Below are positions 10,038-21,239 of a stretch of 64,000 nt of DNA, piece by piece. The number at the start of each line of letters is the position of its first letter. Position 1 is the stretch's first letter. Origin of the DNA: Adiantum capillus-veneris (Eukaryota > Streptophyta > Polypodiopsida > Polypodiales > Pteridaceae); assembly GCA_014529385.2 (NCBI GenBank), contig CM043946.1:40369558-40433557 (forward strand), written 5' to 3'. The translations under genes were made by a program, and so were the position numbers. Under the pieces are notes generated by a model. It did no database searches. It had not been told where the DNA came from and was given only the letters and a program-made list of their open reading frames with translations.

Positions 10038-12692
10038 TCATTCATGATCAACAGCAGCAAAGAGCGATATGAGACTCGCCGCATCACAGGTCTCCTCATC
10101 CTTCACCAACATTGCTTGCTCCACAGACAGTTCATCTTTCTCCACCATCATCAATCTAGCATGATACAATTGAAGACGCAATCCATTTACCCTTGACTTA
10201 TGTAGAACACCATCCAGGTTAGCCAGTTGATATGTGCCATTTGGAAAACACTCCACTACCTTGAAAGGGCCTTCCCACTTAATTTGAAACTTCTTTTGGA
10301 AGGTGTTGTCCAGCTTACTATTGTAGCGCAAAACCAAGTCATGCTTCTTAATACCCTTACTTTTGACCTTTTCATTTATCTTTGCTAAAGCCCTATCTTG
10401 CATCTGCCCATAATGTTCCAATGCACTCATCCTATCCAGCTGAACCTCTTGTAGCTGTAAGAGCCTCTCTTCGAATGCATCACTAAGCGGCCCAAGCAAC
10501 TTCTCTAACATCTTGACCGCAGGCAACTCTACTTCCACAGGCAATAGTGCTTCTTTTCCATACACCAAATGAAATGGAGTAAACCCTGTACCTGTCTTCA
10601 CCGAAGTACGGTAAGCCCATAATGCACTAGGCAATTCCAAATCCCAATTCTTTCCTTGGTGCTCTGTCACTTTCGAAAGAATCTGTACCAACTCACCATT
10701 GAATCTTTCATTTAAGCCATTACACTGTGGGTAATAAGGAGTGGTATGCTGCTGCCTAATCTTCATCTTTGCACATAAAAGATCTAGCAGTTTAGCTCTA
10801 AAGCCAGGCCCCTTATCTGAAAGTAGCTCCAGTGGCACCCCAAACTTGCAACATATTTCATCATACACAAATTTTGCCACATCCTTTGCAGTGATCTGTT
10901 TTACTGCTATAGCCTCTGCCCATCTAGAAAGATAGTCCACTGCCGTCAAAATATAGCTTTTGCCCCTGCTTGTGATAGGTAACGGGCCTATTGCATCAAT
11001 CCCCCACTTTTCAAACACATCAACCGCCATAATGTTTTTTCGTAGCTCTGGCTTCAACACTCTCTTCCCAAATGCTTGACACCTATTGCAAGACCTACAC
11101 CAATGGTGAACATCCTTGTGCAAACTAGGCCATACATACCCCTCTTGCAAAATCTTATGCAAGGTGATCTTTAGAGCAAAATGGCCACCACATGCGCCTT
11201 CATGATTCTCTTCCAACACTCTGTAAAGCTCCTCCCGCCAAGGTACACGTCTCAACACGAGATCAGCCCCTTTCATGTATAAGACATCACCAATCAATTT
11301 GTACCTGTATGCTCTACGCACAACGCCATACTTCTTAGACTTCTGAATCTCCTTTGGAATGATTCCTGTTAGCAAAAACTCCTCTTCTTGATCCAAAATT
11401 TCCCGGCCATGATAAAGAGGTAAAGTGGTCCTCAACACAAATAGCTCCCCAATCATGCTTTGAGCTGCTTCATGTGCCTCTCCATTTAGAGCACGTTCAA
11501 TGTGTCTGATGATCCATGCTTCGAACTTTTTTAACAGGCCTTTAATTCTGAAGCACATTTCCTTCAATGAGGTGTTCTTGCTCTTCCACACACCCAGCAC
11601 TTGCTTCACCACTAACAAGGCATCACCTTTTATGCTCAACCTTCGAACCCCATGCTTCAAACAAATGTGTAATCCGGCTTCCAGAGTAGCATATTCAGCC
11701 TCATTATTACTATGAGCATCCAATTTGAACCCTCTCTTGCATACTAGCTTCCCCTCTGGATCATAAAGTGCTATACCCCCTGAAGCTGCATCATGGCTCT
11801 TTCTGTATGAACCATCAAAGAACAACACATGTGCATTGCTGACCTGTGGCACTTCTTCAACTACCTTTCTCGCCACCTCTTCCTTAACAATAAGGGGATT
11901 CTCCTTGTAGGTCAACAAATCAGCTAGGGTAGCCCTTGTACTATCTTCCACTAGAAAAGAGAACTCAAACTCTTGCAGCTCAATTACCCATTTCTTCACC
12001 ACATTTGACATGTTAGTACCATTAATTAACTGTGGCAAAAAAGCATAACTCGTCAAGAAAACAAAAGGCCGTGGTAGCAAGTAATGACGAAATCGTCGAC
12101 AAGCAAATATTACACTGGCCATCACTAGCTCTACTTCCGAGAACTTTCTCTCCACTACCAACTTCACTCGGCTTGCACAATACACTGGCCTCATATAATG
12201 GCTGCCCTTCCCCTTTTGCAATAGCATGGCTCCAATGGCATCATCCCCTACTGAGGGATTTACATAAAAAAATTTCTCCAAATCAAGAGCCTGCATGGCT
12301 GACAAACCCCCTAACACCTCTTTCACCTCTTGAAACACTTCTTCACACTTGTCATCCCATTGCAATGGATCATGCTTTGCCACTTGTTGTAATGGATAAA
12401 GAATCTGAGAAGACAATGTAATAAACCTTGCCATGTACTTCACTTTGTGTATAAAGGTTGCCAATTGCTTCGTACTCGTAGGTGATGGAAGAAGAATAAT
12501 AGACTTAACCTTGTCTGGATCAGCCTCAATGCCATTTTCTGACACCATGTGGCCCAATAACTTCACCCTTGGCTGTGCTAGATGACATTTCTTTGGATTT
12601 AGTTGTCCTCCACATTCATCATATCGAGCCAATACCATCTGCAGCTTCTCATGGTGTTCAGCCCTACTGCTATAAACACAGAAGTCATCCAT
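10038..12692 (-). CDS. Element 1 pol: RT C-terminus, RNase H, archaeal-type RNase H, integrase
   Basis: An 884-codon open frame. It opens at the RT catalytic motif MDDFCVYSS (residue 1), because the frame upstream has shifted. Residues about 140-230 are the usual Ty3/gypsy RNase H, but its catalytic acids are gone (NPSVGDDAIGAMLLQ where an Asp is expected, LTSY for the later Asp). Residues about 287-415 form a second, archaeal-type RNase H with FFDGS (D293), NNEAEY and KGDALLV intact. Integrase follows: an HHCC finger (EGACGGHF ... WCRSCNRC), then D566 (WGIDAIG), D626 (LSDKGPGF) and E662, a clean D,D35E triad. The C-terminus carries a GPF/Y module (IKWEGPFKV) and no chromodomain. This order is typical of Tat-lineage elements, whose products make and integrate cDNA. 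The domains present are open, but no complete RT is encoded. Confidence 0.9.
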   Translation of the reverse strand: MDDFCVYSSRAEHHEKLQMVLARYDECGGQLNPKKCHLAQPRVKLLGHMVSENGIEADPDKVKSIILLPSPTSTKQLATFIHKVKYMARFITLSSQILYPLQQVAKHDPLQWDDKCEEVFQEVKEVLGGLSAMQALDLEKFFYVNPSVGDDAIGAMLLQKGKGSHYMRPVYCASRVKLVVERKFSEVELVMASVIFACRRFRHYLLPRPFVFLTSYAFLPQLINGTNMSNVVKKWVIELQEFEFSFLVEDSTRATLADLLTYKENPLIVKEEVARKVVEEVPQVSNAHVLFFDGSYRKSHDAASGGIALYDPEGKLVCKRGFKLDAHSNNEAEYATLEAGLHICLKHGVRRLSIKGDALLVVKQVLGVWKSKNTSLKEMCFRIKGLLKKFEAWIIRHIERALNGEAHEAAQSMIGELFVLRTTLPLYHGREILDQEEEFLLTGIIPKEIQKSKKYGVVRRAYRYKLIGDVLYMKGADLVLRRVPWREELYRVLEENHEGACGGHFALKITLHKILQEGYVWPSLHKDVHHWCRSCNRCQAFGKRVLKPELRKNIMAVDVFEKWGIDAIGPLPITSRGKSYILTAVDYLSRWAEAIAVKQITAKDVAKFVYDEICCKFGVPLELLSDKGPGFRAKLLDLLCAKMKIRQQHTTPYYPQCNGLNERFNGELVQILSKVTEHQGKNWDLELPSALWAYRTSVKTGTGFTPFHLVYGKEALLPVEVELPAVKMLEKLLGPLSDAFEERLLQLQEVQLDRMSALEHYGQMQDRALAKINEKVKSKGIKKHDLVLRYNSKLDNTFQKKFQIKWEGPFKVVECFPNGTYQLANLDGVLHKSRVNGLRLQLYHARLMMVEKDELSVEQAMLVKDEETCDAASLISLFAAVDHE

Positions 12693-13279
12693 AAAAGCTT
12701 AACACAACTACCAATGAATGGTTCCAACACCCAATTTGCTCTCTCTTGATAGAAGGAAGGTCCATTTAACAACCCAAATGGCAATACTGTGTAGCAATAG
12801 CAGCCCCATCGCGTAATAAAATTTGTCTTTGTGCGGTCTTTAAGAGCAATCTTCAATTGAAAATAGCATGAAAAACCATCACACACACTGTACCTCTCAT
12901 AACCTGCCACTGAATCCAAGATCTGATCAATGAATGGAAGAGGATATGGGTTCTTCTTAGTGGCTGCGTTTAAGGGTTTAAAATCTACAAAAATTCTCCA
13001 CTTCCCATCCTTCTTTGGACTGACTACAACTGGACTCACCCATTCTGTGGTCTCCACAGGGACTAAGAACCCTGCCTTCAATAACTTGTCCACCTCTTCT
13101 CGCAAGGCTTCCATTTGCTCTTGACCCATCCTTCTTAGCCTTTGCCGCACTGGCTTAGCACCTTCTTTCAACTCTATATGCATCTCTTCACCCTCTGATC
13201 TCTTCATATGAAGTAATGAACAAATCAGGAAAACTAGCCAGCATGTGCAAATATTTCTCCATAGTTGAGAGGTCTCCAC
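12599..13279 (-). pseudogene. Element 1 RT fingers/palm fragment
   Basis: A 226-codon frame. Residues about 30-180 hold the N-terminal half of RT: KEGAKPVRQRLRRMG, WVSPVVVSPKKDGKWRIFVD, PYPLPFIDQILDSVAG and GFSCYFQLKIAL. The first 25 or so and last 35 or so residues are out-of-frame sequence. It overlaps the downstream pol frame by 94 bases. The break falls directly before the MDD catalytic motif near 12690-12697, in a short T-run, consistent with loss of one base. A second frame change near 13195 separates it from the protease frame. RT is therefore split in at least two places. Confidence 0.85.
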
Positions 13280-14009
13280 TGATCATTTGTGTCATCAATT
13301 GCTGCTTCTTTGACAACTCAACCTTGGTTTGCATCAGCCCTTCAATCACTTCATAAGGCCCTTCACTTTCATCTTCAACCTCATTCGCAAATGCCACTAA
13401 ACCAAACTCCTGGATTTCTTTGTCCATCAAAAGAAATGCAACATCAGCATCCTCATCACTGCTGGTAGTGCTATCACTGTCCTCATCTGTCACCGTGGAA
13501 GAGTCTTCATCACTAGACTCATCCTCATCTTCATAAAGCTCCTCTAATCGTTTCCTTGTGTCCATATTATAAAGCTTCTTGGTACCTGTCTTTCCATAGA
13601 GGCTAATCGTACCATGTCGCCAATCTTGAACAGCTCCCACTGCACGTAACCATGGTCTGCCCAGTATAATAGGATATACTCCCAACCTTTCTGGCATCAC
13701 ATGAAAATCAACCACTGCCTTTGCATCATATGCCTCCACTTCTAAGCTCTTTACAACACCCAAGCATTTTACTTTTTGATGGTTTGCCAATCTAATTCGA
13801 AACCCTGACACCCCAGCCACTGTGAGACCCATCTTCTCAACGCATGAGTGTGTTATGATGCATATTTGGGCCCCGCCATCCACATAACCTTGTCCCAAAT
13901 TTTTCCTTTTATGCCCCACATCTACTATTGGACAAATGTCTGGTAGCTCATCCATTGCCAACACCTTTACTGAACCTCTCTCTGGCTCTTTCTCCATTGG
14001 GTTAACCAT
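13188..14009 (-). CDS. Element 1 aspartic protease and linker
   Basis: A 273-codon frame. The protease active site is VDGGAQICII, with Gly in place of the usual Thr/Ser after the catalytic Asp. The flap and C-terminal LGRPWLRAVG (I/LLGRPW-type) motif follow. After it comes an acidic, serine-rich linker (EDEDESSDEDSSTVTDEDSD) and the start of the RT-proximal region. The listed ATG may not be a real start: in the element the protein would be processed from a gag-pol precursor. A TAG codon just upstream (about 14010-14018) separates it from gag sequence in the same frame. Confidence 0.82.
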   Translation of the reverse strand: MVNPMEKEPERGSVKVLAMDELPDICPIVDVGHKRKNLGQGYVDGGAQICIITHSCVEKMGLTVAGVSGFRIRLANHQKVKCLGVVKSLEVEAYDAKAVVDFHVMPERLGVYPIILGRPWLRAVGAVQDWRHGTISLYGKTGTKKLYNMDTRKRLEELYEDEDESSDEDSSTVTDEDSDSTTSSDEDADVAFLLMDKEIQEFGLVAFANEVEDESEGPYEVIEGLMQTKVELSKKQQLMTQMISGDLSTMEKYLHMLASFPDLFITSYEEIRG

Positions 14010-14018
14010 CCTCTTCCA

Positions 14019-15600
14019 CTATCGCTTTAGCTTAGGCACCATCTCTATAAGCTGCCCAAAAGTAACATCTGCCTTCCTGCTCGTCAGATCCTCCTTCAAG
14101 TCATAGCTTAATTGCCCATCCCCTAGTGAAAAATCTGAAACATGAAACTTTCGACGAGATCTCCTTTTCCTCTTGGCCTTGACATCCTCACCTTCATGGC
14201 TCTTTCCTTTCTTCTTACTAGGACCTGGGGCACTTCTTCCTTCCTTATCCTCTGTGGTCCTCTTCCCAATAGGCATCACTAATGTATCCTCTAGCTTTGA
14301 TGCCTTCTCCAACGTGACTACACTTAGCACTTTTGTCTTTCCCTTTTCCTCTTGGGTTAATCAATTGGTTCCTTCATCTCCCTTAATTTCGATGCCATAA
14401 TCATTTGACCTAGTTAACACCTGTTTTGGCAATGGATACATGTCTCCCCCCATCCTTGGTGGCTTATCACATTGCGGACTGATGTGACCCAACTCTCCAC
14501 AATTGTAACATGTAGGCGTCTACCTCCAAAACCTACCATTTCTTTGTCCAACACCATTTCTAGGCCTTTCTTCACCTCCTGGCTGATTTGCAAACCTCCC
14601 TCGACCTCAATTATTTCCCACTTGACCTAGCATGTTTAGGCTGAGATTCTTCATTAAATCTACCATTTGCCTCATGTCTTGCCTTAGCCCATCATCTTGC
14701 ACCGATGTAGTGACCACTGCTGGCATAACCTAAGTAGTAACAAGAACCACTGGTTCATGATGAATCCCTGACATGTGACCTTGTAAAGACTCTATAGGCT
14801 GAAATTCAGACCTCATGGGCAAAGACTCCACCCCTAACTGACTCATTTTCCTCAACTTCCACTCTTTGTTCCTTGCTACCTCTAGTGCATCTTCATATGT
14901 CCTAGGCTTCTTTAGCTCCACTCTCCAACGTATATTCTCCCAAAGACCAGCCAAGAACCTGTCCTTCTTCATCATGTCAGGCGGGGGTACCTATGATGCT
15001 AAGGCCTTGCACATCCGCTCCCATGCCAATGAGAACTTACGTATGTACGCATCTACTGGCTCACCTTCCTTTTGCACCAAAGCCTGTACTTCTTGCCACA
15101 CTTTGTCAGGATCTTCTATCTTCACAAAATCCACTTCCAACCCATGTCGTAGATTGTCCCAACTCAACCTTAAAGGTGGATCATCCACACGCAACTCCTC
15201 TTCAAATGCTTTAGACCAAACTCGTGTACCACTCTTCAAACAAATTTGGAGAAGGCGTAACATCTGCGCAGGGTCATGAATCTGGTTGCTAATGCAGGCA
15301 ACCTCCATCTTTTCCAAAAAATCTTCCACATCTTCATCACTTCTTCCATGAAACTCCGGATATCATTTGGCAATAACCAGATAGGCATTACAACACCTTT
15401 CCTTCTAGCCAATGAGTTAGCTTTCTTTCTTGTCCTTACCCCAGCTACATATTCATTATACAAATTGTATAAACTTGATGGGATTGGATCTCCTTCAGCA
15501 GATAATGGCTGACCACCAAAATTTGTGCATTTTGATTCCTAAACTCGGTGTCAGCACTATCTAGTCTAGCCATACCTGATTCCTGGCTGTCTGAAGTTGT
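14019..15600 (-). pseudogene. Element 1 gag, broken by stops and frameshifts
   Basis: Fragments in different frames line up with the retrotransposon gag family. A capsid-like part lies at 14991-15463 (MEDFLEKMEVACISNQI, RLSWDNLRHGLEVDF, EGEPVDAYIRKFSLAWERM) and another at 14730-14975 (KKDRFLAGLWENIRWRVELK). An intact CCHC zinc knuckle CYNCGELGHISPQC is at 14469-14510. A Lys/Arg-rich segment at 14019-14330 (KAKRKRRSRRKF) precedes the protease. At least one TGA (near 14359), the TAG before the protease and two frame changes interrupt it, so no capsid protein can be made from this copy. The start near 15600 is approximate. Confidence 0.75.
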
Positions 15601-17137
15601 GACACCTTTCGAATTGATTGTGCTTCCTCCAAAGCTCTCCCATCTACCCTCACTAGTATTTCCTCTTGGTTTAATTTGGTAAAGTTCTTAGGATATTGTT
15701 ACTACTGCTATTGAGTCCTTTTCTAATCTTTAAGGATTTTTTAAAGGGGTCTCAACTAAGAGGAATATATTCATAGAATCCAATATGCTTTCTATCTTCT
15801 TTGTGCCATACTTCCTGCATAGCTCTTCAAGTCACATTGCCTTCTTCCAACTTTTGGTGTTGTTCATTTGGACTTGACTTGAGTTTTCAAGTTAAAAAAT
15901 AAGATTAAAAAAACAAAAACAATAAATGTATGCATGCCACTTGTGTCGTGTCATGGATACAAATACGCTCATGTTCATAGCCAATTACGAGGGAGTTTCA
16001 AGGAGGTAACGACGAGCTGGGCCGTGGGAAGGGGATCTTGCCGAGATAAGGACCTTGGGGCCTTAGTGCAACACGGATTGTTGCTTAGGGCTCTAGTACC
16101 ATAGGCGATACATGTGAGTGAAGTACTAAATCAAGCTGAGATTTCTTTTCCAGCTTAAGATCTTTTGACTACCCAATCCCTAGAAACTTCAATGGAGCTC
16201 AACTTTAGATAAGGACAAACACATGCACATCAAATGAGTTTTCATAGTTGATCATCGGAATTACAACAGGCAAAGGACATTCCAAGATCTCTCGTAATCT
16301 TCATGGCCCGAACATAAAGACTATGCGCTGCTAGAAAAAAATCTTCCTGGACACATGGACATTTATCTGGATTCTTTGAGTTAAATGAAATGGAGTGAAT
16401 TGAGGGTCATTTTGATCATCCATTAAAGCCAACCATGAAGCTCCCAAGAAGGCACACCTGACTTAACCTCTGATTTTTCCAAAATTTCAGCAGCATAACA
16501 GCGTAAATGGCTCAAAAGACCAAAAAACCGGACATCATAACTTGGAAAAATTTTGGCAGAGTTTCCCCAGAAATAGAGCAGTAGGAACCCAAAATATAGA
16601 CTGTATATGTATGCATAAATTGTCAACAATAGAAGTCGAGCTTCAAGTAGGACTCACTAGTACATAGCCTATGGCGAGGTCACAAAAAGGGTGCTCCAGC
16701 TACCTGTATCACCGAAAGGATCTCCACATTTGAGAATCCCCCAGCTCAATAAAAACCTCACGCTATCGACCCTCACACGAAGGCTAATGCAAATCGCGTA
16801 TAGTCAAGACTCAGAAATGATTATCTTCTAGACCAAGTCTTAGAAATGGCTGGGACTGCCAAATACAACCAAGTATGGCTCCACAAATGCGTACAATGGC
16901 AGTTTCCACAAGTAACGTACAATCCAGCAGACAATGCGCTCAAATAGGCGCCAAGTGATGCATACCCACAACATCTGCAAGTGAGATCACTGCTAGTATA
17001 TCACTGTACTCCAGCTACCTGTACCTGTGTGAATCACCTGTACCTATACCTGTCCCTGTAACCTGTAACCTGTAACCTGTAACCTTGAATCTTGAATCTC
17101 GAAGCTTGAAGCTCGAAGTAGAAGGTACTCGAAGAAG
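15601..17137 (-). other. Element 1 untranslated leader between PBS and gag
   Basis: About 1.5 kb without recognisable coding domains. Long leaders are usual for Tat-type elements. Near the PBS it contains a short tandem array (see 17047-17088). Confidence 0.6.
17047..17088. repeat. Short CCTGTAA-type tandem array
   Basis: Four to five consecutive 7-bp units (ACCTGTA/ACCTGTAACC), preceded by related CTGTACCTG units. It lies inside the retrotransposon leader and is not a telomere repeat. Confidence 0.8.
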
Positions 17138-17156
17138 ATCCTCCGTGGGGGCGCCA
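17138..17156 (-). other. Element 1 primer-binding site
   Basis: The reverse complement reads TGGCGCCCCCACGGAGGAT, 6 bases inside the 5' LTR. It begins with the TGG expected from a tRNA CCA end. It matches the element 2 site at 56900 in 17 of 19 positions, so both probably use the same tRNA. It is neither the iMet site nor the usual Asp-type site. Confidence 0.7.
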
Positions 17157-17162
17157 AAAGAA

Positions 17163-18298
17163 TGTGAGTGGGATGGAAACACACACAATGCCTCTATAAT
17201 GACCCGACACACACTCTTGGGATGATACACACACACACATATGGGGCACCACTCGGCTTAGACAACACACCTGGCCGAGACAGGGAACACACCTCTGGAG
17301 TGAGAGGAGAGAGACTATCCACTTGCCCACTCCACACACACACACACACACACCCAAAAAACTCAGCTCAAAAGAGGATAATTTCTGATCTTTAGATACA
17401 ATTGAGCTTGGACCAACACCAATGGGGCAAATAGCTCAAACAATATGGGTAAAATAAGCCAGATACAATCACAAATTGGAGCAGAAACTTCGCTCATAGG
17501 AGAAACTTACACAGAAAAACAGCAGAAAAAGAGTGAGGAATTTGGCAAAATGGACAGCTCCATCGCGTCCGGAACGGCCCAAAACCCCATTCTACAATGT
17601 CAAAGTGCTCGAATCCGACCTCGGATGAGCAGTTTACGGCCAAAACAGGCTCCAAAAACCCCAAAACCACAGTTGCGGCTGTTCCTCCTCTCTTCTCCAT
17701 GTTTTTCCTGGTCTTCTCTCTGTTTTTTCAGTTCCCACACTTAGATTTATTAGTTGGGCACCCTTGGCCTTTTAGATGACCTCAAACGGACCCCGAACAG
17801 GCCAAAAACTGACCTCGCAGTGCATAGTTGTCACCTTTATTGCATCATCCGCACACCTGGCACTCATTTCTTTTCAATAATGCGTCTCACAACCACGTGA
17901 AGTGGCCCCAAAAATTGGTCCTAATGATGACCTTTCTGCATAACTCTCACAAGAAAACACCACTTTGTGTCTGTATTCATCCACGTGCAAATATTGACCC
18001 CGTTCGGCCTCCTGACGCCACTCGATGCCATCTGACGCATCCTGCTTACCTCATGTCGTCGGCCCGCGGATAGCTTCCTCAAGAAGTTTTACGCGCTACC
18101 AAATCCTCCTTATTGTAGAAAAAACACAGTGGTACTGGTAATAGTGAAAATCGATGCACTATGTACACCCTGTCCTACCTGTACACATGTGGGCCCCACG
18201 TAACCAACTGGCTCTGAAAAATGGGCAATTCTTTATTTGATGCACCATGCATGTATATGTACATATGCGCAATCCCTTGCTCCAAAAAACTCCTGACA
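17163..18298 (-). repeat. Element 1 5' LTR
   Basis: An 1136-bp partner of 8875-10009. It starts TGTGAGTGGG and ends CTCCTGACA on the plus strand. As the 5' LTR of a minus-strand element it should carry the promoter, but I could not identify a clear TATA box. Confidence 0.93.
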
Positions 18299-20110
18299 AC
18301 GTTTATATGCAAAGAAAACCCCAGGCATGTAATTGGAGAAGGCAAACAACTACCGGAACTTGAACACTCATATGGGTTGCATTAGATTCAAAAATCCCTC
18401 TTGTGGGCTTGATTCAAAACAATCAAAAGCTTCCTTGGCTACTTCCTGCTAGAACTTTGGTCCTTCTAAGTGAATCAATGATCATGCTTTTAGAAGGAGA
18501 GAGTTGCACTACATTTGCAAAAAATAACCTATCTTTGTTGTCCTACCTTGCATTCATGCATTCCAAACATAAATAAATGAATTTTGGCATATTCATGCAT
18601 ATTAAAAATAAATAAAGATAATGAATTTTGGCATATTTGTGAAAAAAAATTAGGCATGGGTGACCAAGTGAAAACGAGTTGTCCTTGGAATGTGGGGATG
18701 TAGGATATGGCCAACAAAGGGGGTGTCAATAATTTCTTTGTTGTTTAAATAAGAAATGTCCATTGAGGGTATTCATAAGATGTATTCTCTTTGAGAACAT
18801 GCTTAGGACAATATGCTCTAGATTGTTTTTTAATGGATGCAATAGTAGGGGTTTTTAAAAGAAGAGGCCATGCTTAGATGCAGAGCAAAGATGCTCTAGA
18901 TTGTTTTTAATGGATCCAATAGTAGGGGCTTCTAAAAGAAGAGGCCATGCTTAGATGCTTGACATGTATATAATGTGGTATACATTTGAAAGGATGAGAT
19001 CCATACCAAAAATGGAAAGTTTTGACCATAATTTTGACGTTGACAATCTTTGCAACCACACACACCCATTGATGTCTTGCTTGTACTAAGGGTTGCATGA
19101 GAAACTCTAGGCTACATGACAATTCATTGGGATGGAGACATGACAAAACATTTCACATAACATTGCATATGCAATGGCTCGACAACAAGCTTAGAAGGTT
19201 TTGATTAGGGACATGATTTACCCTAATTATGTAGCTATCCACACCACGTTATGATAGATCTAGAGCTCACAACCCGTCTCTTTGTTGTGAAAAAAAAAAA
19301 GAGGTAGCATTAAAGGTTGAAGTTTGAGTGGACCAACCACACATTTATGTTGTAATGTATTACCTATGGGTGCCAGGACTATAAAGTCCTTCTATTAGTC
19401 ATAGAGCTAGCTTGAAACTTGCAAATATAGTTATTACTTCCGTAGGACATATTCAAGAAAAAAGAAGGCCAACCTTCCCTCTAAATGATATCAGATGAGA
19501 AAGGAAAAGAAATTATTCTCAAAATGTTTTGACCTCTTTTTGAATTGCCAAGTAGTTTTACAAAATCTACTTCTACTCACATTTAAAGAAAACATTGACT
19601 CACAATATGCCTAAATTGACCTATATGGTGAGTGGCCAACAAAGACATGGATAATAATTTATTTGCTATTTCTAGTGAATGCTAGTTGAGGATCTCTTTT
19701 ACAACATGCATTTGCAACCATAATAATATATCATCACCCTAACCCTGTAGTAATTGGGAAGATAACCCTATCCTAAGGCATTAAGCTATCTACACTCACT
19801 ATTCCATTGGTGGTTGGGAGATGTGCAAAGAAAATGAATTGCAAGCTCTAGCATTTCTACTTAGTGACCTACTTGTTTGGAACACAATAGTTACACTTTC
19901 CTACTTGTGAATTGATGCTCAACTGCTCAAATGCTTCATAGACTCACTCAATGTAATATGGAACAATGTAGTGACCTCTTGCATGCATAAAGGAGAAAAT
20001 GGGTGCACATCAATTATCAAATAAGTGTGCTACCTACTGTATTCCTGCTTTAAAGCACAACCACTCAACCAAAGACAACTCGCTCAATTTTTTTATCGCT
20101 CGGAAAAACT
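18299..20110. other. No gene seen; one 78-bp tandem duplication
   Basis: A+T-rich sequence without motif-bearing frames. Around 18803-18960 a 78-bp unit (ATGCTCTAGATTGTTTTT ... GAGGCCATGCTTAGATGC) is duplicated in tandem. Confidence 0.55.
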
Positions 20111-20113
20111 TGC

Positions 20114-21038
20114 TTGCCATCTTGTAAGACTCCTTTAAAAGGAACATTGCCCTTGCCTATTCTACCATGCTTTCCTATTGATCATGGAGAATATATTATG
20201 CTTTCAGATGTCCAAAGATCATGTGGGCTACGAGAAGATGAACAATGTGATCTTTTGGCTCAATATTTAAACTATAATGCTGGGATCCATGAAGGGCCAA
20301 TTAAGTACAAAGGTTTTGTAGAAAAAGATCCTCTTTTGGGTAAGTTGGATGTTTTCTTTGAGCTTCACAAAGCATTGGAGATTTGTTTCAAATGAAGCTC
20401 TTCAATATAAAGAGCCTACTAAAGATGACTTTCTCAAGGCATAAGAAAATTCTCAGTTTTTAGATGCAGATAATGGCAATGAAAATCAACAAAATAAAGA
20501 TGTACCTATCATCCAAGAGTTAGATCTCAAAATACAAAATGAGGGACAACCAACTTATCTCATATGAGAATATTACAGTGAGCATTTTATTTGTGCAAGC
20601 TAAATTTTTCTTTTTGCTTTTAATATTGCTAACGATTACTTGATTGTATATGTTTGTAGATTCAACTACCAAAAGATGAGTTCTTGAGACGGTAGTCAAG
20701 AGTCTTTGATCTTACCAAAGATGCTGCTTTGAAGCACTACATTAAGTACCTTGTTTATCCTAATCTACTTATTTTCCACATGAAGTACTCCTGTGATGGT
20801 TATATACATTTATTTGCATACAAGACACTCTCAAAGTACCTTGGTGGCTATGCTCTTCATTCATAAGTCTTTTGGAGAAAGAGTGCGCTATCAATATTTT
20901 GTATATGGTCATGAAATACAAGGCTCGTTTGTAGGAAGTTACTTAACATATACTGGATATGCTCTATCAAAAGGAATAAAGTATTATAGAGAGATTTCTC
21001 CTTTTAATTGTAAAATGATTTCTACTTTGACACAATGA
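20114..21038 (+). pseudogene. Unidentified coding-like relic, plus strand
   Basis: Two open segments (20114-20395 and 20793-21038) and the sequence between them have coding-like composition, for example DEQCDLLAQYLNYNAGIHEG and RVRYQYFVYGHEIQGSFVGS. They are split by stops and frame changes, and I recognise no family. The nearby minus-strand relic at 21240-21816 points the other way and may be unrelated. Confidence 0.25.
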
Positions 21039-21239
21039 TTTGAAGCAGATTAAAGGCAAAGATGACACATTAAGTCTAGGACAAGAAGATATTGAAGACA
21101 TCATATGAGAATATATTTGTATTAAGCACACTTTTATACAATGTGTGTTGGATCTTGAGGTAGAGTCCAAATTTTTTTCCGTCACTCTCTTAGATCTCCA
21201 TTGATGTAAGGTTGCTTCTACAATAGAAATTTTCAAATT

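Larger units (their letters stand above)
8875..18298 (-). mobile_element. Element 1: full-length Tat-like Ty3/gypsy LTR retrotransposon
   Basis: This 9.4-kb element runs on the minus strand. It has two 1.13-kb LTRs with TG...CA ends (8875-10009 and 17163-18298), a primer-binding site inside the right LTR and a polypurine tract beside the left one. The internal order is gag, protease, RT, RNase H, a second archaeal-type RNase H, integrase, which is the plan of the plant Tat lineage. Counting by eye, the LTRs differ at about 35 positions (about 3%), so insertion is old enough for decay. The flanks ACAT (left) and ACGT (right) may be a mutated target-site duplication. Coding is interrupted by several stops in gag, an amber codon before the protease and two frameshifts in RT. 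Confidence 0.92.

Noticed and set aside
11500-12421. Plus-strand open frames across element 1 pol
   Set aside because: They are antisense shadows of a frame with clear RT, RNase H and integrase motifs on the minus strand.
14010-14021. Amber readthrough site separating gag and pol in element 1
   Set aside because: Element 2 has a sense codon at the aligned place, and gag of element 1 has other stops, so a random nonsense mutation is simpler. Kept only as a low-interest finding.
17047-17088. CCTGTAA units as an interstitial telomere
   Set aside because: The plant telomere unit is CCCTAAA. This 7-mer differs, has only four to five copies, and lies in a retrotransposon leader.
8875-18298. A clean 5-bp target-site duplication for element 1
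   Set aside because: The flanks are CACAT and ACGTT. Only a 4-base near match ACAT/ACGT exists, so no duplication is claimed.
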